This document shows positions 1-6,345 of a DNA stretch of 6,433 bases, in pieces. Numbering within the stretch: the stretch's first letter is position 1; every line of letters starts with the position of its first letter. The position numbers and the translations under genes are program-made. Below the pieces are notes generated by a model. The model was not told the origin of the DNA, ran no database searches, and saw only the letters and a list, made by a program, of their open reading frames with translations. Origin of the DNA: Bacteroidales bacterium (lineage in GTDB: Bacteria; Bacteroidota; Bacteroidia; Bacteroidales; UBA12481); the NCBI GenBank assembly GCA_021160155.1, contig JAGHDB010000216.1:1-6433 (forward strand). Reading direction: 5' to 3'.

Positions 1-96
1 AATATTCTCATCATTATATTGAATCTGCTGAGCTTTAAGAGGTAAAATGGTAATTAACAAAAGGATACTAAAAACCGAGTTCCGGAATATTTTCAT
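1..96 (-). CDS. Secreted or exported protein, N-terminal fragment
   Basis: A minus-strand frame opens with ATG at 96-94 and stays open for 32 codons to the window edge, so only the N-terminus is present. The product begins MKIFRNS, continues with a hydrophobic stretch (roughly residues 8-20, rich in L and I) and then KAQQ. This is a textbook signal peptide with probable cleavage after Ala22, so the mature protein is probably exported to the periplasm or cell surface. No Cys follows the cleavage site, so it is not an obvious lipoprotein. The start is supported by an exact TAnnTTTG promoter element 18 nt upstream (115-122). It lies on the same strand as pyrI but 74 nt beyond its stop, and with its own promoter it is probably a separate transcription unit. 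The mature sequence seen (about ten residues) is too short to name a family. Confidence 0.72.
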   Translation of the reverse strand, partial: MKIFRNSVFSILLLITILPLKAQQIQYNDENI

Positions 97-114
97 TTGA
101 TGAAATCTTTTGGG

Positions 115-122
115 CAAAGATA
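115..122 (-). promoter_or_regulatory. Bacteroidota-type -7 promoter element for the partial secreted-protein gene
   Basis: On the minus strand this reads TATCTTTG, an exact match to the Bacteroidota primary-sigma -7 consensus TAnnTTTG. It ends 18 nt before the ATG at 96, which would give a 5' leader of about a dozen nucleotides. No clear TTTG -33 box is seen at the usual 19-21 nt spacing upstream, so strength is uncertain. Confidence 0.55.
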
Positions 123-170
123 CATTGAACCGGATAGGGATAAGGATGCGGAGGTGTTAAAAAAAGTTAA

Positions 171-629
171 TCAAACAAACTCAAGATGATCCTGGTCGGT
201 AATTTTTTCACAGTACAGACATTTTAATTCAACAGGTTTCTTTTTTTTCACTACAAAACGGGTAGTCATCTCTTCATGATTGGTGATGCATTTGGGGTTC
301 ATGCATTTTGTGATCCCGATGATCTGGTCGGGCACTTTAACCACCCGCTTCTCGACAACCTGGTAATCACGGATAATATTGAGTTTTGCCTCTGGGGCAA
401 CCAGGGCGATTTTATTGATATCCTCATTTTTGAAAAAGGTGCCGGCAACTTTAATAATTGCTTTGGTTCCCAATTTTTTACTTTCAAGATTAAAACCAAA
501 AGTAACCTGATGACTGGTATGGTCTAAACCCAGAATGGTCATTACATTAAACAAGTAATGCGAAGGGATATGGTCAATGACAGTTCCATCCTTGATGGCA
601 CTGACTTTAAGTTCTTTGTTATGATTCAT
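171..629 (-). CDS. pyrI: Aspartate carbamoyltransferase regulatory chain PyrI
   Basis: This is the regulatory (r) chain of class B aspartate carbamoyltransferase, the cytoplasmic enzyme of the first committed step of pyrimidine synthesis. In the known holoenzyme (c6r6), r-chain dimers bind nucleotide effectors and hold catalytic trimers together through a zinc domain. At 152 residues it has the family's normal length. The N-terminal allosteric domain carries the typical AIKDGTVIDHIPS stretch (residues 11-23) and GFNLESKKLG (45-54). KLNIIRDYQVVEK (82-94) leads into the zinc domain, where all four zinc-ligand cysteines are present: C109 and C114 in CMNPKC, and C137 and C140 in CLYC. An intact zinc site argues for real association with the catalytic chain. 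It starts 15 nt after the pyrB stop on the same strand, the usual pyrB-pyrI order, and is almost certainly co-transcribed. No convincing terminator hairpin follows its stop. Confidence 0.96.
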   Translation of the reverse strand: MNHNKELKVSAIKDGTVIDHIPSHYLFNVMTILGLDHTSHQVTFGFNLESKKLGTKAIIKVAGTFFKNEDINKIALVAPEAKLNIIRDYQVVEKRVVKVPDQIIGITKCMNPKCITNHEEMTTRFVVKKKKPVELKCLYCEKITDQDHLEFV

Positions 630-644
630 GATATCGTGAGATGA

Positions 645-1553
645 TTATTTAATACCTAATATTTTAACCAGGATTGCCATACGTGTGTAAACCCCGTTTA
701 AGGCCTGAGTGAAATAGTAGGCCTTCGGATTAGAATCTACATCCTGATGGATCTCATTTACCCGGGGAAGGGGGTGTAGAATTCTCATGTTATCTTTAGT
801 ATTTTCCAACATCTGGTTTCTAAGAATGTACACATTTTTAACTTTTTCATATTCCAGAGGATCAGAGAATCGTTCACGCTGTACACGTGTCATATACACT
901 ATGTCGGCATTACGTATGTTTGGAGCCAATTCACGGTGCTCATGATATTCTATGCCTTTCTGATCCAGAAATATTTTATACTCTTTTGGTATTTTTAATT
1001 CTTCGGGAGCAATAAAATGAAATACCGGTTTAAAGTGAGACATGGCAATCAGTAGTGAGTGAACTGTACGCCCATACTTTAAATCACCGACTATGCATAT
1101 ATTTAAACCCTCCAATTTACCCTGGGTTTTTCTGATAGAGTATAGATCCAATAATGTCTGTGTGGGATGCTGATGCGCACCGTCACCGGCATTTACTATG
1201 GGTACTGACGAAACTTCGCTTGCGTATTGCGCACTTCCTTCCAATGGATGCCGCATGACAATCAAATCGCTGTAGTTTGATACCATTAATATGGTGTCTT
1301 TAAGTGTTTCTCCTTTTGAAACGCTGGTAGAACCAGACTCTGAAAATCCTACCACACGACCACCTAGCCTGTTAATTGCAGTTTCAAAACTAAGTCGTGT
1401 GCGTGTAGAGGGCTCAAAAAAGAGCGAAGCAATTACATATTGACGTAAAAGTGGCTGATTGGGATCCTTTTCAAATTCTTCAGCCAAATCAAGAATTTGC
1501 TGTATTTCAATCCGGCTGTAATCATTGATCGAGACCAGGCTTCTGTTTTTCAT
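645..1553 (-). CDS. pyrB: Aspartate carbamoyltransferase catalytic chain PyrB
   Basis: This enzyme joins carbamoyl phosphate and L-aspartate to give N-carbamoyl-L-aspartate and phosphate in the cytoplasm. The frame can open at ATG 1559 (304 residues), but the second ATG at 1553 is preferred. It yields MKNRSLVSI, which lines up with the start of Bacteroides PyrB as I remember it, and leaves 302 residues, close to the usual 300-311. Using 304-residue numbering, the carbamoyl-phosphate loop FEPSTRTR is at 48-55 and the mobile loop SKGETLKD at 81-88. MRHPLEG is at 102-108, HPTQTLLD at 131-138 and [11 protein letters not shown] at 158-168. The aspartate-site segment MTRVQRER is at 223-230 and HPLPRVNEI at 262-270. 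No key residue appears lost. The gene lies 28-34 nt after the YigZ-family gene and 15 nt before pyrI. No exact TAnnTTTG element lies in the short upstream gap, so it probably depends on the promoter before the YigZ gene. Confidence 0.97.
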   Translation of the reverse strand: MKNRSLVSINDYSRIEIQQILDLAEEFEKDPNQPLLRQYVIASLFFEPSTRTRLSFETAINRLGGRVVGFSESGSTSVSKGETLKDTILMVSNYSDLIVMRHPLEGSAQYASEVSSVPIVNAGDGAHQHPTQTLLDLYSIRKTQGKLEGLNICIVGDLKYGRTVHSLLIAMSHFKPVFHFIAPEELKIPKEYKIFLDQKGIEYHEHRELAPNIRNADIVYMTRVQRERFSDPLEYEKVKNVYILRNQMLENTKDNMRILHPLPRVNEIHQDVDSNPKAYYFTQALNGVYTRMAILVKILGIK

Positions 1554-1587
1554 TAGCATATTTGATGTTAAAATTTATTAATCATTA

Positions 1588-2193
1588 TCACTCTTTTGAA
1601 ATTATAATTCCTTTGGTTTCTTCTATTTTGTTGGTGAGCTCGTTCAGATATTTTACCGGTACATCCAAATCCATAGTTACATCCGTATCAAAATGCTGGT
1701 TTGAAAGTTTGATGTCAAAATGATCAATCCATCGCATAACCTGATCAAGCCGCTCATATCCCAATCGAATACGAATCTTTTTTAACACCTTGCATTCAAT
1801 TATTTCAGCATGAGCCAGAGCATCTTTCGCTGCATTTCTGTAAGACCTGATCAATCCGCCTACTCCCAGCAAAGTACCGCCAAAATAGCGGATAACAACG
1901 ATCAGTACATACGTGAGATGGAATGATTTTATCTGACCCAATATAGGTTTGCCTGCGGTACCTGATGGTTCCCCATCATCATTTACACGGTATTCCGATC
2001 CGTCAGGTTGTAAAAGGTAAGCGTAACAATGATGACGGGCATCATGATGTGTTTTTCTATGGCGGCTGAGGATGGTTTTAACCTGGTCCACTTCATAAAC
2101 GGGATAAGCATAAGCCAGAAATTTGCTACCTTTTTCTTTATAGACTCCTTCAGAAGGCTTGGCTATGGTTCGATATATTTCAACCGCCAACAT
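1588..2193 (-). CDS. yigZ: YigZ/IMPACT-family protein (UPF0029 plus DUF1949)
   Basis: This 201-residue cytoplasmic protein belongs to the YigZ family, bacterial relatives of eukaryotic IMPACT. Its biochemical role is not settled. The family fold resembles ribosomal protein S5 domain 2 and elongation-factor domains, so nucleic-acid or translation-linked functions have been proposed. The N-terminal UPF0029 domain spans about residues 15-125. It shows EKGSKFLAYA (20-29), the DARHHCYAY motif (51-59), DDGEPSGTAGKPIL (72-85) and the glycine-rich RYFGGTLLGVGGLIRSY (102-118). The C-terminal DUF1949 ferredoxin-like half is about 135-200. Length and both domains are complete. It is probably the first gene of a YigZ-pyrB-pyrI transcript, with a -7 element 14 nt before its ATG. 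A link between this family and pyrimidine synthesis is not established, and the pairing may be mere proximity. Confidence 0.93.
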   Translation of the reverse strand: MLAVEIYRTIAKPSEGVYKEKGSKFLAYAYPVYEVDQVKTILSRHRKTHHDARHHCYAYLLQPDGSEYRVNDDGEPSGTAGKPILGQIKSFHLTYVLIVVIRYFGGTLLGVGGLIRSYRNAAKDALAHAEIIECKVLKKIRIRLGYERLDQVMRWIDHFDIKLSNQHFDTDVTMDLDVPVKYLNELTNKIEETKGIIISKE

Positions 2194-2207
2194 ACCCGGT
2201 TTTCCGT

Positions 2208-2215
2208 CAAAGGTA
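2208..2215 (-). promoter_or_regulatory. -7 promoter element for the YigZ-pyrB-pyrI unit, in a divergent 62-bp gap
   Basis: The minus strand reads TACCTTTG, an exact TAnnTTTG match ending 14 nt before the ATG at 2193, which implies a leader of only a few nucleotides. The nearest TTTG upstream (CAAA on the plus strand at 2241-2244) is 25 nt away, longer than the usual 19-21, so the -33 box is doubtful. The same 62-bp gap (2194-2255) must hold the start region for the divergent hydrolase gene. On the plus strand I see only imperfect -7 candidates (TATTTTCA at 2229-2236 and TATATTTC at 2174-2181). The hexamer GTCAAA occurs twice in direct orientation (2206-2211 and 2239-2244). No inverted-repeat operator was recognised. 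Confidence 0.55.
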
Positions 2216-2255
2216 GAGAAATAAATGTTATTTTCAGGGTCAAAATTCTTTCTCT

Positions 2256-4328
2256 ATGAAACGTATATTGGTATTTATTTTATTATCCGGTATTCTTTTA
2301 ACTGGTATGACGGATGCTCTCAATGCTGATAATCTTCCGTTTACCGGACGATGGGAGCTGGTGATCCGTAAAAGCAGCCAGATCGATCTGTTTAAAACGC
2401 TGGAATTAAAAATTGACCAGATCGGTCCTCAGATTCGTATAATTCGTTTCTGGGGAAACGGAGATCGCTCTTTTATCGATACACTGGTCATTCCCATCAG
2501 GCGAAAACAATCTAAAATACAGGTGAACAGCCGTGTTTTTCCGACCAATCCCTTTATGGGCGTTAAAGTATCAAACAGGGATCGAAGAATCGTTAAAGGA
2601 AGTTATGATGGGCAACAATACCTGCTTCGTTATGATGAAAAATACAAAGCGTTGGTCTCCCAGGGATCATACACTTTTATAAGCCATAATGAATTACGAT
2701 ACGATGCAGCCTGGGATATCCTCGAAATGACCATCAGGCGAGAATCGAGAGGAGAGGATCAACCGGTTATTTACCGCTTTAAAAGAAAGGGCTCAAAATA
2801 TGCCTGGTATCACCGGATGACGAACGGTTGGACAATTAACCGGGGCCTGCCTGAACAAGCCTGCTGGATCAGTCTCGAAGGATTGGTCAACAATACTTCC
2901 CCGCAATTATACCTGATTTATCCTTCTGATTGGGATTTTCGCTTTACACCTGATCTGTTCCAATATTTTCAGGACGAACTCTATTATACTTTCAGAGAGT
3001 TGAAATCACTACGAAAGGCGATAGATCTCTTCAGAGCAGATATAAAAGGTTACGTTCTGTGGAATAATCAATCCAGAACCTCTTTGGTGGTGGCCTATAC
3101 TATTGCCGGTCTTGAAAACGCCCTGGTAATAGATGAATCACTGAAACCTATGATGGATCAAATGGGAATTCCCTGTGTAAAAGATCTCAGAGATGCTTTT
3201 TACGGAAAAACAGATGCCGAAATCTACCTTTGGGCCTACCAAACCTATGGAGAAAGATGTTCAAAAGATTACATCGTTTGGCTGGGTGGTGAATCGGGAG
3301 AGGTTATGAAACCGGGGGTGGCTGACTGGGGAATGAAGCAGCATGCTTTCTTTACGGATCTGTCAACTAATCCCGGGAATCGTGAGGAGTACCGACTTGC
3401 AGATCATATTTTACAAAATATGAATCCCATGGGAATGGTTTTCGGGTGGCATTCTTATGCAAAAGATAAGGAGCAGGATCATGTAACACTCTGTTCCAGC
3501 CACGGATTACGGGTTGAAGGATTGCATACTTTGCCGAATATGAGTTTTTCATCCCTGGTAAAAGCTACACCGTATTTTAAATTCGAAAACCATCACAACC
3601 TAAAGAAAAATTCTAAAGCGAAACCAGGTAAGAAAGTGTATATTGCCTGTGTGCAAACTGACTGTCTGGGACTTGGTGCCTGGAACCAGCCCGGAAGAGG
3701 AAACATCCCCTACGCCTGGGAAGTGACCATGAACTGGGTTTGGCTGGCACCGGCTCTGATGGAATATTTTTATCGCCAGGCTACGCCAAATGATTACTTT
3801 ATAGGCGCTTTGGGTGGCCCGGGGTATATGTACCCAAAAGCCGTACCACCTGCTCAATTACCGCAATTGATTCAGGAAGCCTGTCGCTTGATGAATATTC
3901 TTGACCTGAATATTTTTGAAATTATGGACTATTCCGAAGGTTCAACCCTGAAAGGAAATACAGAACTGCCTGAAAATATTGTAAAGGCCTACTTTAAAGA
4001 TATGCCCGGGATCCTGGGCCTTATCAACGGCTATTCACCTTCGTACACATTTGGAAAGGCAAATGGCAAACCGGTACTGAGTTATGATTACTATCTTTCA
4101 CCCGACCGGCCTGAAGAAGATGCCGTTGCTGATTTACAGGAATTGGCCAGAATTAACAGTGACCGGCCATATTTTCTGCTGATGCATGTCAGGCAATGGA
4201 GCAATATTACCAGGGTTCAATCTATTCTGAACCGTCTGGGCCCTGATTTTGAAATAGTTCCCTTGGACCTGTTCTTTGAGATGGCTCGCCAGAAGCAAAC
4301 CTATACCGATCGATTTCTAGAAAAATAA
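2256..4328 (+). CDS. Secreted GxGYxYP-family putative glycoside hydrolase with extra N-terminal beta-rich domain
   Basis: The 690-residue product starts with a signal peptide (MKRI plus a hydrophobic run, probable cleavage after LNA at residue 24), so it acts outside the cytoplasm. Residues about 215-300 (QLYLIYPSDWDF, then DIKGYVLWNNQS and VVAYTIAGLENALVIDE) fit the family's N-terminal domain. Residues about 335-680 fit the C-terminal hydrolase-like domain, with KQHAFFTDLS (361-370), MVFGWHSYAKD (394-404) and the name motif GPGYMYP at 521-527. Further acidic and aromatic candidates are EIMDYSE (555-561) and LLMHVRQW (641-648). Family members are annotated as putative glycoside hydrolases. 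I know of no confirmed catalytic residues or substrate, so the activity is inferred. Residues 27-190 form an additional beta-rich, lipocalin-like stretch (from FTGRWEL to VIYRFKRK) that I cannot assign to a family. The esterase gene follows after 9 nt, and joint transcription is very likely. Confidence 0.85.
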   Translation: MKRILVFILLSGILLTGMTDALNADNLPFTGRWELVIRKSSQIDLFKTLELKIDQIGPQIRIIRFWGNGDRSFIDTLVIPIRRKQSKIQVNSRVFPTNPFMGVKVSNRDRRIVKGSYDGQQYLLRYDEKYKALVSQGSYTFISHNELRYDAAWDILEMTIRRESRGEDQPVIYRFKRKGSKYAWYHRMTNGWTINRGLPEQACWISLEGLVNNTSPQLYLIYPSDWDFRFTPDLFQYFQDELYYTFRELKSLRKAIDLFRADIKGYVLWNNQSRTSLVVAYTIAGLENALVIDESLKPMMDQMGIPCVKDLRDAFYGKTDAEIYLWAYQTYGERCSKDYIVWLGGESGEVMKPGVADWGMKQHAFFTDLSTNPGNREEYRLADHILQNMNPMGMVFGWHSYAKDKEQDHVTLCSSHGLRVEGLHTLPNMSFSSLVKATPYFKFENHHNLKKNSKAKPGKKVYIACVQTDCLGLGAWNQPGRGNIPYAWEVTMNWVWLAPALMEYFYRQATPNDYFIGALGGPGYMYPKAVPPAQLPQLIQEACRLMNILDLNIFEIMDYSEGSTLKGNTELPENIVKAYFKDMPGILGLINGYSPSYTFGKANGKPVLSYDYYLSPDRPEEDAVADLQELARINSDRPYFLLMHVRQWSNITRVQSILNRLGPDFEIVPLDLFFEMARQKQTYTDRFLEK

Positions 4329-4337
4329 CCAGTTGTC

Positions 4338-6104
4338 ATGAAAAGAATATTTACGCTGACCGTTTTACTGGGTTCCTTTTTATTTATCCATGCTCAACCA
4401 GTTCAAAAAATCCACTGGTGGAATCCACAAAATGCAGGATTCCATGTTATTGAAGGCCAGGGATGGCCGGACGAAATGCAAGGTACCTATTTCCGCCTTC
4501 CTCCCCGGACAAAAAGCACGGTCAGAAATGCAGTATGGAACCTTTCACAAAATGCATCGGGCTTGATGATTCGATTCAGAACCAATGCCAGCCAGATCAT
4601 CGTACGTTATGTGGTCAAGAACCGGTTTGGCATGAACCATATGCCTCCAACCGGGGTGAGTGGATTGGATCTTTATGCAAAAAACAGCGAAGGCAGGTGG
4701 CTTTGGTCTGCCGGTCGGTACGCTTTTGCGGATACCATTGTCTGCCGGTTTAAAAATATCAATCCCAATGATCGCTACCATAAACTCGGCAGGGAGTATA
4801 GACTGAATCTGCCTCTATATAATACTGTTGCCTGGATGGAGATTGGCGTACCAGATAAGGCTTTGTTTTCTCCACTTCCGGTTCGTGCTGAAAAACCAAT
4901 TGTGGTTTATGGCACTTCAATTGCCCATGGAGCCTGCGCATCAAGACCCGGTATGGCCTGGCCCAATATCCTCGCCAGGGAAATGGATCGACCACTTATT
5001 AATCTTGCCTTTTCAGGTAATGGACGACTGGAATCTGAACTGATCGATTTGATGAATGAACTGGATCCTGAGATCTATATTCTCGATTGCCTGCCTAATT
5101 TGTGGAACCAGCGCATGTATTCCACTGAAGAGGTGTTTAAAAGAATAATCGAATCGGTCAGAAGCCTGAAAAATAATCACCCCGGCGTGCCTGTGCTTCT
5201 GACCGATCACGACGGTTATACGGATGGATCAATAAACCGCATTAGGCGAAAAGCTTATCTGGATGTCAACAAAGTGCAGGCTGAGGCATTCGCACAATTG
5301 AAATCGGAGGGATTTACCGGTATCTACCGCCTTACACGTAAAGAGATTAACATGCCGCTGGATGCTATGGTGGATGGAACCCATTCCAGTGATTTCGGAA
5401 TGCAGTATTATGCCAATGCCTATGAAAAGAAACTTCGGGAGATTTTAAATGAACCGGTTGGTAAGGTGTCAACTACACAACCTTGCACCCAATATCGCGA
5501 GCCTGCCATGTATGATTGGGAAGCCCGGCATGAAATCTTATTACGATTAAACAGAGAACAACCACCACACACTATATTTATCGGGAATTCCATCACCCAT
5601 TACTGGGCAGGTGAACCTGAGCATCGCCTGCACCGGGGAGTGGATTCATGGAAAGCCGTTTTGGATCCATTGGGAACACGCAATTTTGGTTTCGGCTGGG
5701 ACCGCATCGAGAATGTTCTATGGCGTGTATATCACGATGAATTGGATGGATACCTGGCTGACAGGGTTATTATCAATATTGGAACCAATAACCTGCAACT
5801 CAATAGTGACGAAGAAATTCTTGAAGGAATGGAACTGCTTCTAAAAGCTATTATCAACAGACAACCCCAATCTAAAATTCTGTTGACCGGTCTTTACCCA
5901 AGAAGGAATCAAGAAGAAAGGATCAGACTCCTGAACTTGAAATATGCACAACTGGCCGGAAAACTGAATATCGGTTATGCTGATCTTGGAGAGGGACTGT
6001 TGTTGCCCAATGGCAAAATCGATGAAACACTCTTTGTTGATGGATTGCACCCTAATGCGGCTGGATATAGGCGAATTGCCGATGTACTGCTGAAGAAGTT
6101 GTGA
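4338..6104 (+). CDS. Secreted double-domain SGNH/GDSL esterase: GxDLY domain, GDSL_3-type domain, PAF-AH-like domain
   Basis: The 588-residue protein begins with a signal peptide (residues 1-19, probable cut HA|QP) and carries two distinct SGNH hydrolase domains. Residues about 25-182 are the beta-rich GxDLY domain, with GLDLY at 109-113. SGNH domain 1 (about 186-370) has nucleophile Ser194 in YGTSIAHG, Gly227 in FSGNG, Asn254 in DCLPNL, and Asp346/His349 in DGTH. SGNH domain 2 (about 410-588) has Ser418 in IGNSIT, Gly453 in NFGFGWD, Asn484 in IGTNN, and Asp568/His571 in DGLHP. Its VLWRV, GTNN and TGLYPRR stretches resemble the PAF-acetylhydrolase Ib catalytic subunit group. Both active sites look intact, so a bifunctional carbohydrate O-deacylase is likely but inferred. 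The domains belong to different subfamilies, indicating fusion rather than tandem duplication. It follows the hydrolase gene by 9 nt. Its TGA stop lies inside the 3' end of the opposing tRNA gene. Confidence 0.9.
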   Translation: MKRIFTLTVLLGSFLFIHAQPVQKIHWWNPQNAGFHVIEGQGWPDEMQGTYFRLPPRTKSTVRNAVWNLSQNASGLMIRFRTNASQIIVRYVVKNRFGMNHMPPTGVSGLDLYAKNSEGRWLWSAGRYAFADTIVCRFKNINPNDRYHKLGREYRLNLPLYNTVAWMEIGVPDKALFSPLPVRAEKPIVVYGTSIAHGACASRPGMAWPNILAREMDRPLINLAFSGNGRLESELIDLMNELDPEIYILDCLPNLWNQRMYSTEEVFKRIIESVRSLKNNHPGVPVLLTDHDGYTDGSINRIRRKAYLDVNKVQAEAFAQLKSEGFTGIYRLTRKEINMPLDAMVDGTHSSDFGMQYYANAYEKKLREILNEPVGKVSTTQPCTQYREPAMYDWEARHEILLRLNREQPPHTIFIGNSITHYWAGEPEHRLHRGVDSWKAVLDPLGTRNFGFGWDRIENVLWRVYHDELDGYLADRVIINIGTNNLQLNSDEEILEGMELLLKAIINRQPQSKILLTGLYPRRNQEERIRLLNLKYAQLAGKLNIGYADLGEGLLLPNGKIDETLFVDGLHPNAAGYRRIADVLLKKL

Positions 6105-6174
6105 TTCAGCTGGGTCTCGAACCCAGGACCCCATCCTTAAAAGGGATGTGCTCTACCAACTGAGCTACTGAATC
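6102..6174 (-). tRNA. tRNA-Lys (anticodon UUU)
   Basis: The minus strand folds into a complete 73-nt cloverleaf. The acceptor stem GATTCAG pairs with CTGAATC in 7 of 7 positions, followed by U8 and A9. The D arm is GCTC-AGTTGGTA-GAGC, the anticodon stem CATCC/GGATG with loop CTTTTAA, the variable loop GGGTC, and the T arm CTGGG-TTCGAGA-CCCAG. The discriminator base is A. The anticodon TTT (plus-strand AAA at 6139-6141) reads AAA and AAG lysine codons. The 3' CCA is not encoded (CAA follows the discriminator), so it must be added after transcription. The last three tRNA bases coincide with the stop codon of the convergent esterase gene (6102-6104). Confidence 0.98.
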
Positions 6175-6193
6175 AGTTTTTAAAAACGTCTGG

Positions 6194-6225
6194 CAAAATT
6201 AGAATTTATTTATTGATTAGCCAAA
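6194..6225 (-). promoter_or_regulatory. Promoter of the tRNA-Lys gene
   Basis: On the minus strand a TTTG -33 box (plus-strand 6222-6225) is followed after 20 nt by TAATTTTG (plus-strand 6194-6201), an exact TAnnTTTG -7 element. Both boxes and the spacing match the Bacteroidota consensus. The expected start site is near 6187, giving a short leader to the tRNA 5' end at 6174. The 12-bp palindrome GTTTTTAAAAAC (6176-6187) occupies almost the whole leader. Confidence 0.75.
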
Positions 6226-6250
6226 ATTTTTTACCTGCCCCTATAAAAAT

Positions 6251-6280
6251 GTAAGACCCTCTTTGGGGAGAGGGCCTTAC
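6251..6280. terminator. Strong hairpin: minus-strand terminator or plus-strand leader stem
   Basis: GTAAG (6251-6255) pairs with CTTAC (6276-6280), and CCCTCT (6257-6262) pairs with AGAGGG (6269-6274). One A/C mismatch separates the stems, and the loop is TTGGGG. Read on the minus strand, the hairpin is followed by ATTTTTATAG, a short U tract, so it could end a transcript coming from the right before the tRNA promoter. Read on the plus strand there is no U tract, and the hairpin would instead sit in a leader just ahead of the hexamer repeat and mini-ORF. The sequence alone does not decide between these readings. Confidence 0.5.
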
Positions 6281-6282
6281 TG

Positions 6283-6306
6283 AAACCTAAACCTAAAACT
6301 AAACCT
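6283..6306 (+). repeat. Four tandem hexamers (AAACCT type) ending at a start codon
   Basis: Four consecutive 6-nt units occur: AAACCT, AAACCT, AAAACT and AAACCT. Only the third departs, by one base. The array ends exactly where the ATG at 6307 begins. The tract is unstructured and lacks G, like an A/C-rich translation-initiation region. I associate similar tracts, from memory only, with starts of SusC/TonB-receptor genes in Bacteroidota. Confidence 0.6.
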
Positions 6307-6345
6307 ATGAAAAAGTACCTCAGACAGATGGGATCTGTCAGGTAA
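6307..6345 (+). CDS. Possible 12-residue leader peptide
   Basis: Directly after the hexamer tract, ATG-AAA-AAG opens a frame of 12 codons (MKKYLRQMGSVR) ending at TAA 6343-6345. Its start context is convincing: an A/C-rich unstructured tract before it, and lysine codons after the ATG as in many Bacteroidota starts. The coding part from codon 4 to the stop lies within a stem-loop (6316-6344), so translation would open that stem. It has no run of a single amino acid that would name a sensed metabolite. Alternatives are the decayed 5' end of a larger gene or a chance frame. I cannot show that it is translated. Confidence 0.3.
   Translation: MKKYLRQMGSVR

Noticed and set aside
150..172. T-rich stretch after pyrI as an intrinsic terminator
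   Set aside because: The minus strand has a T run but no inverted repeat before it. The two GTTAA copies are direct repeats, not a hairpin.
276..527. Open frame on the plus strand opposite pyrI
   Set aside because: It overlaps a confidently identified pyrI over its whole length, has no recognisable motifs and is a shadow of the real gene.
1554..1559. Upstream ATG as the pyrB start
   Set aside because: The two extra codons (Met-Leu) precede a second ATG whose product aligns better with Bacteroides PyrB starts. Only RNA or protein N-terminal data could settle it.
2194..2255. Second attachment site for an insertion at tRNA-Lys
   Set aside because: The gap was read for a copy of the tRNA 3' end. 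Only a short, weak resemblance (TTCAGGGTC against TTCAGCTGGGTC) was found, below what chance would give.
4463..5043. Open frames on both strands inside the esterase gene (4463-4753, 4545-4781, 4759-4995, 4828-5043)
   Set aside because: They lie inside a long frame with clear GxDLY and SGNH motifs. Their translations show no family features.
5841..6134. Minus-strand frame covering the esterase C-terminus and part of the tRNA
   Set aside because: It would begin within the tRNA-Lys gene and run antisense to conserved SGNH residues, so it is not credible as a gene.
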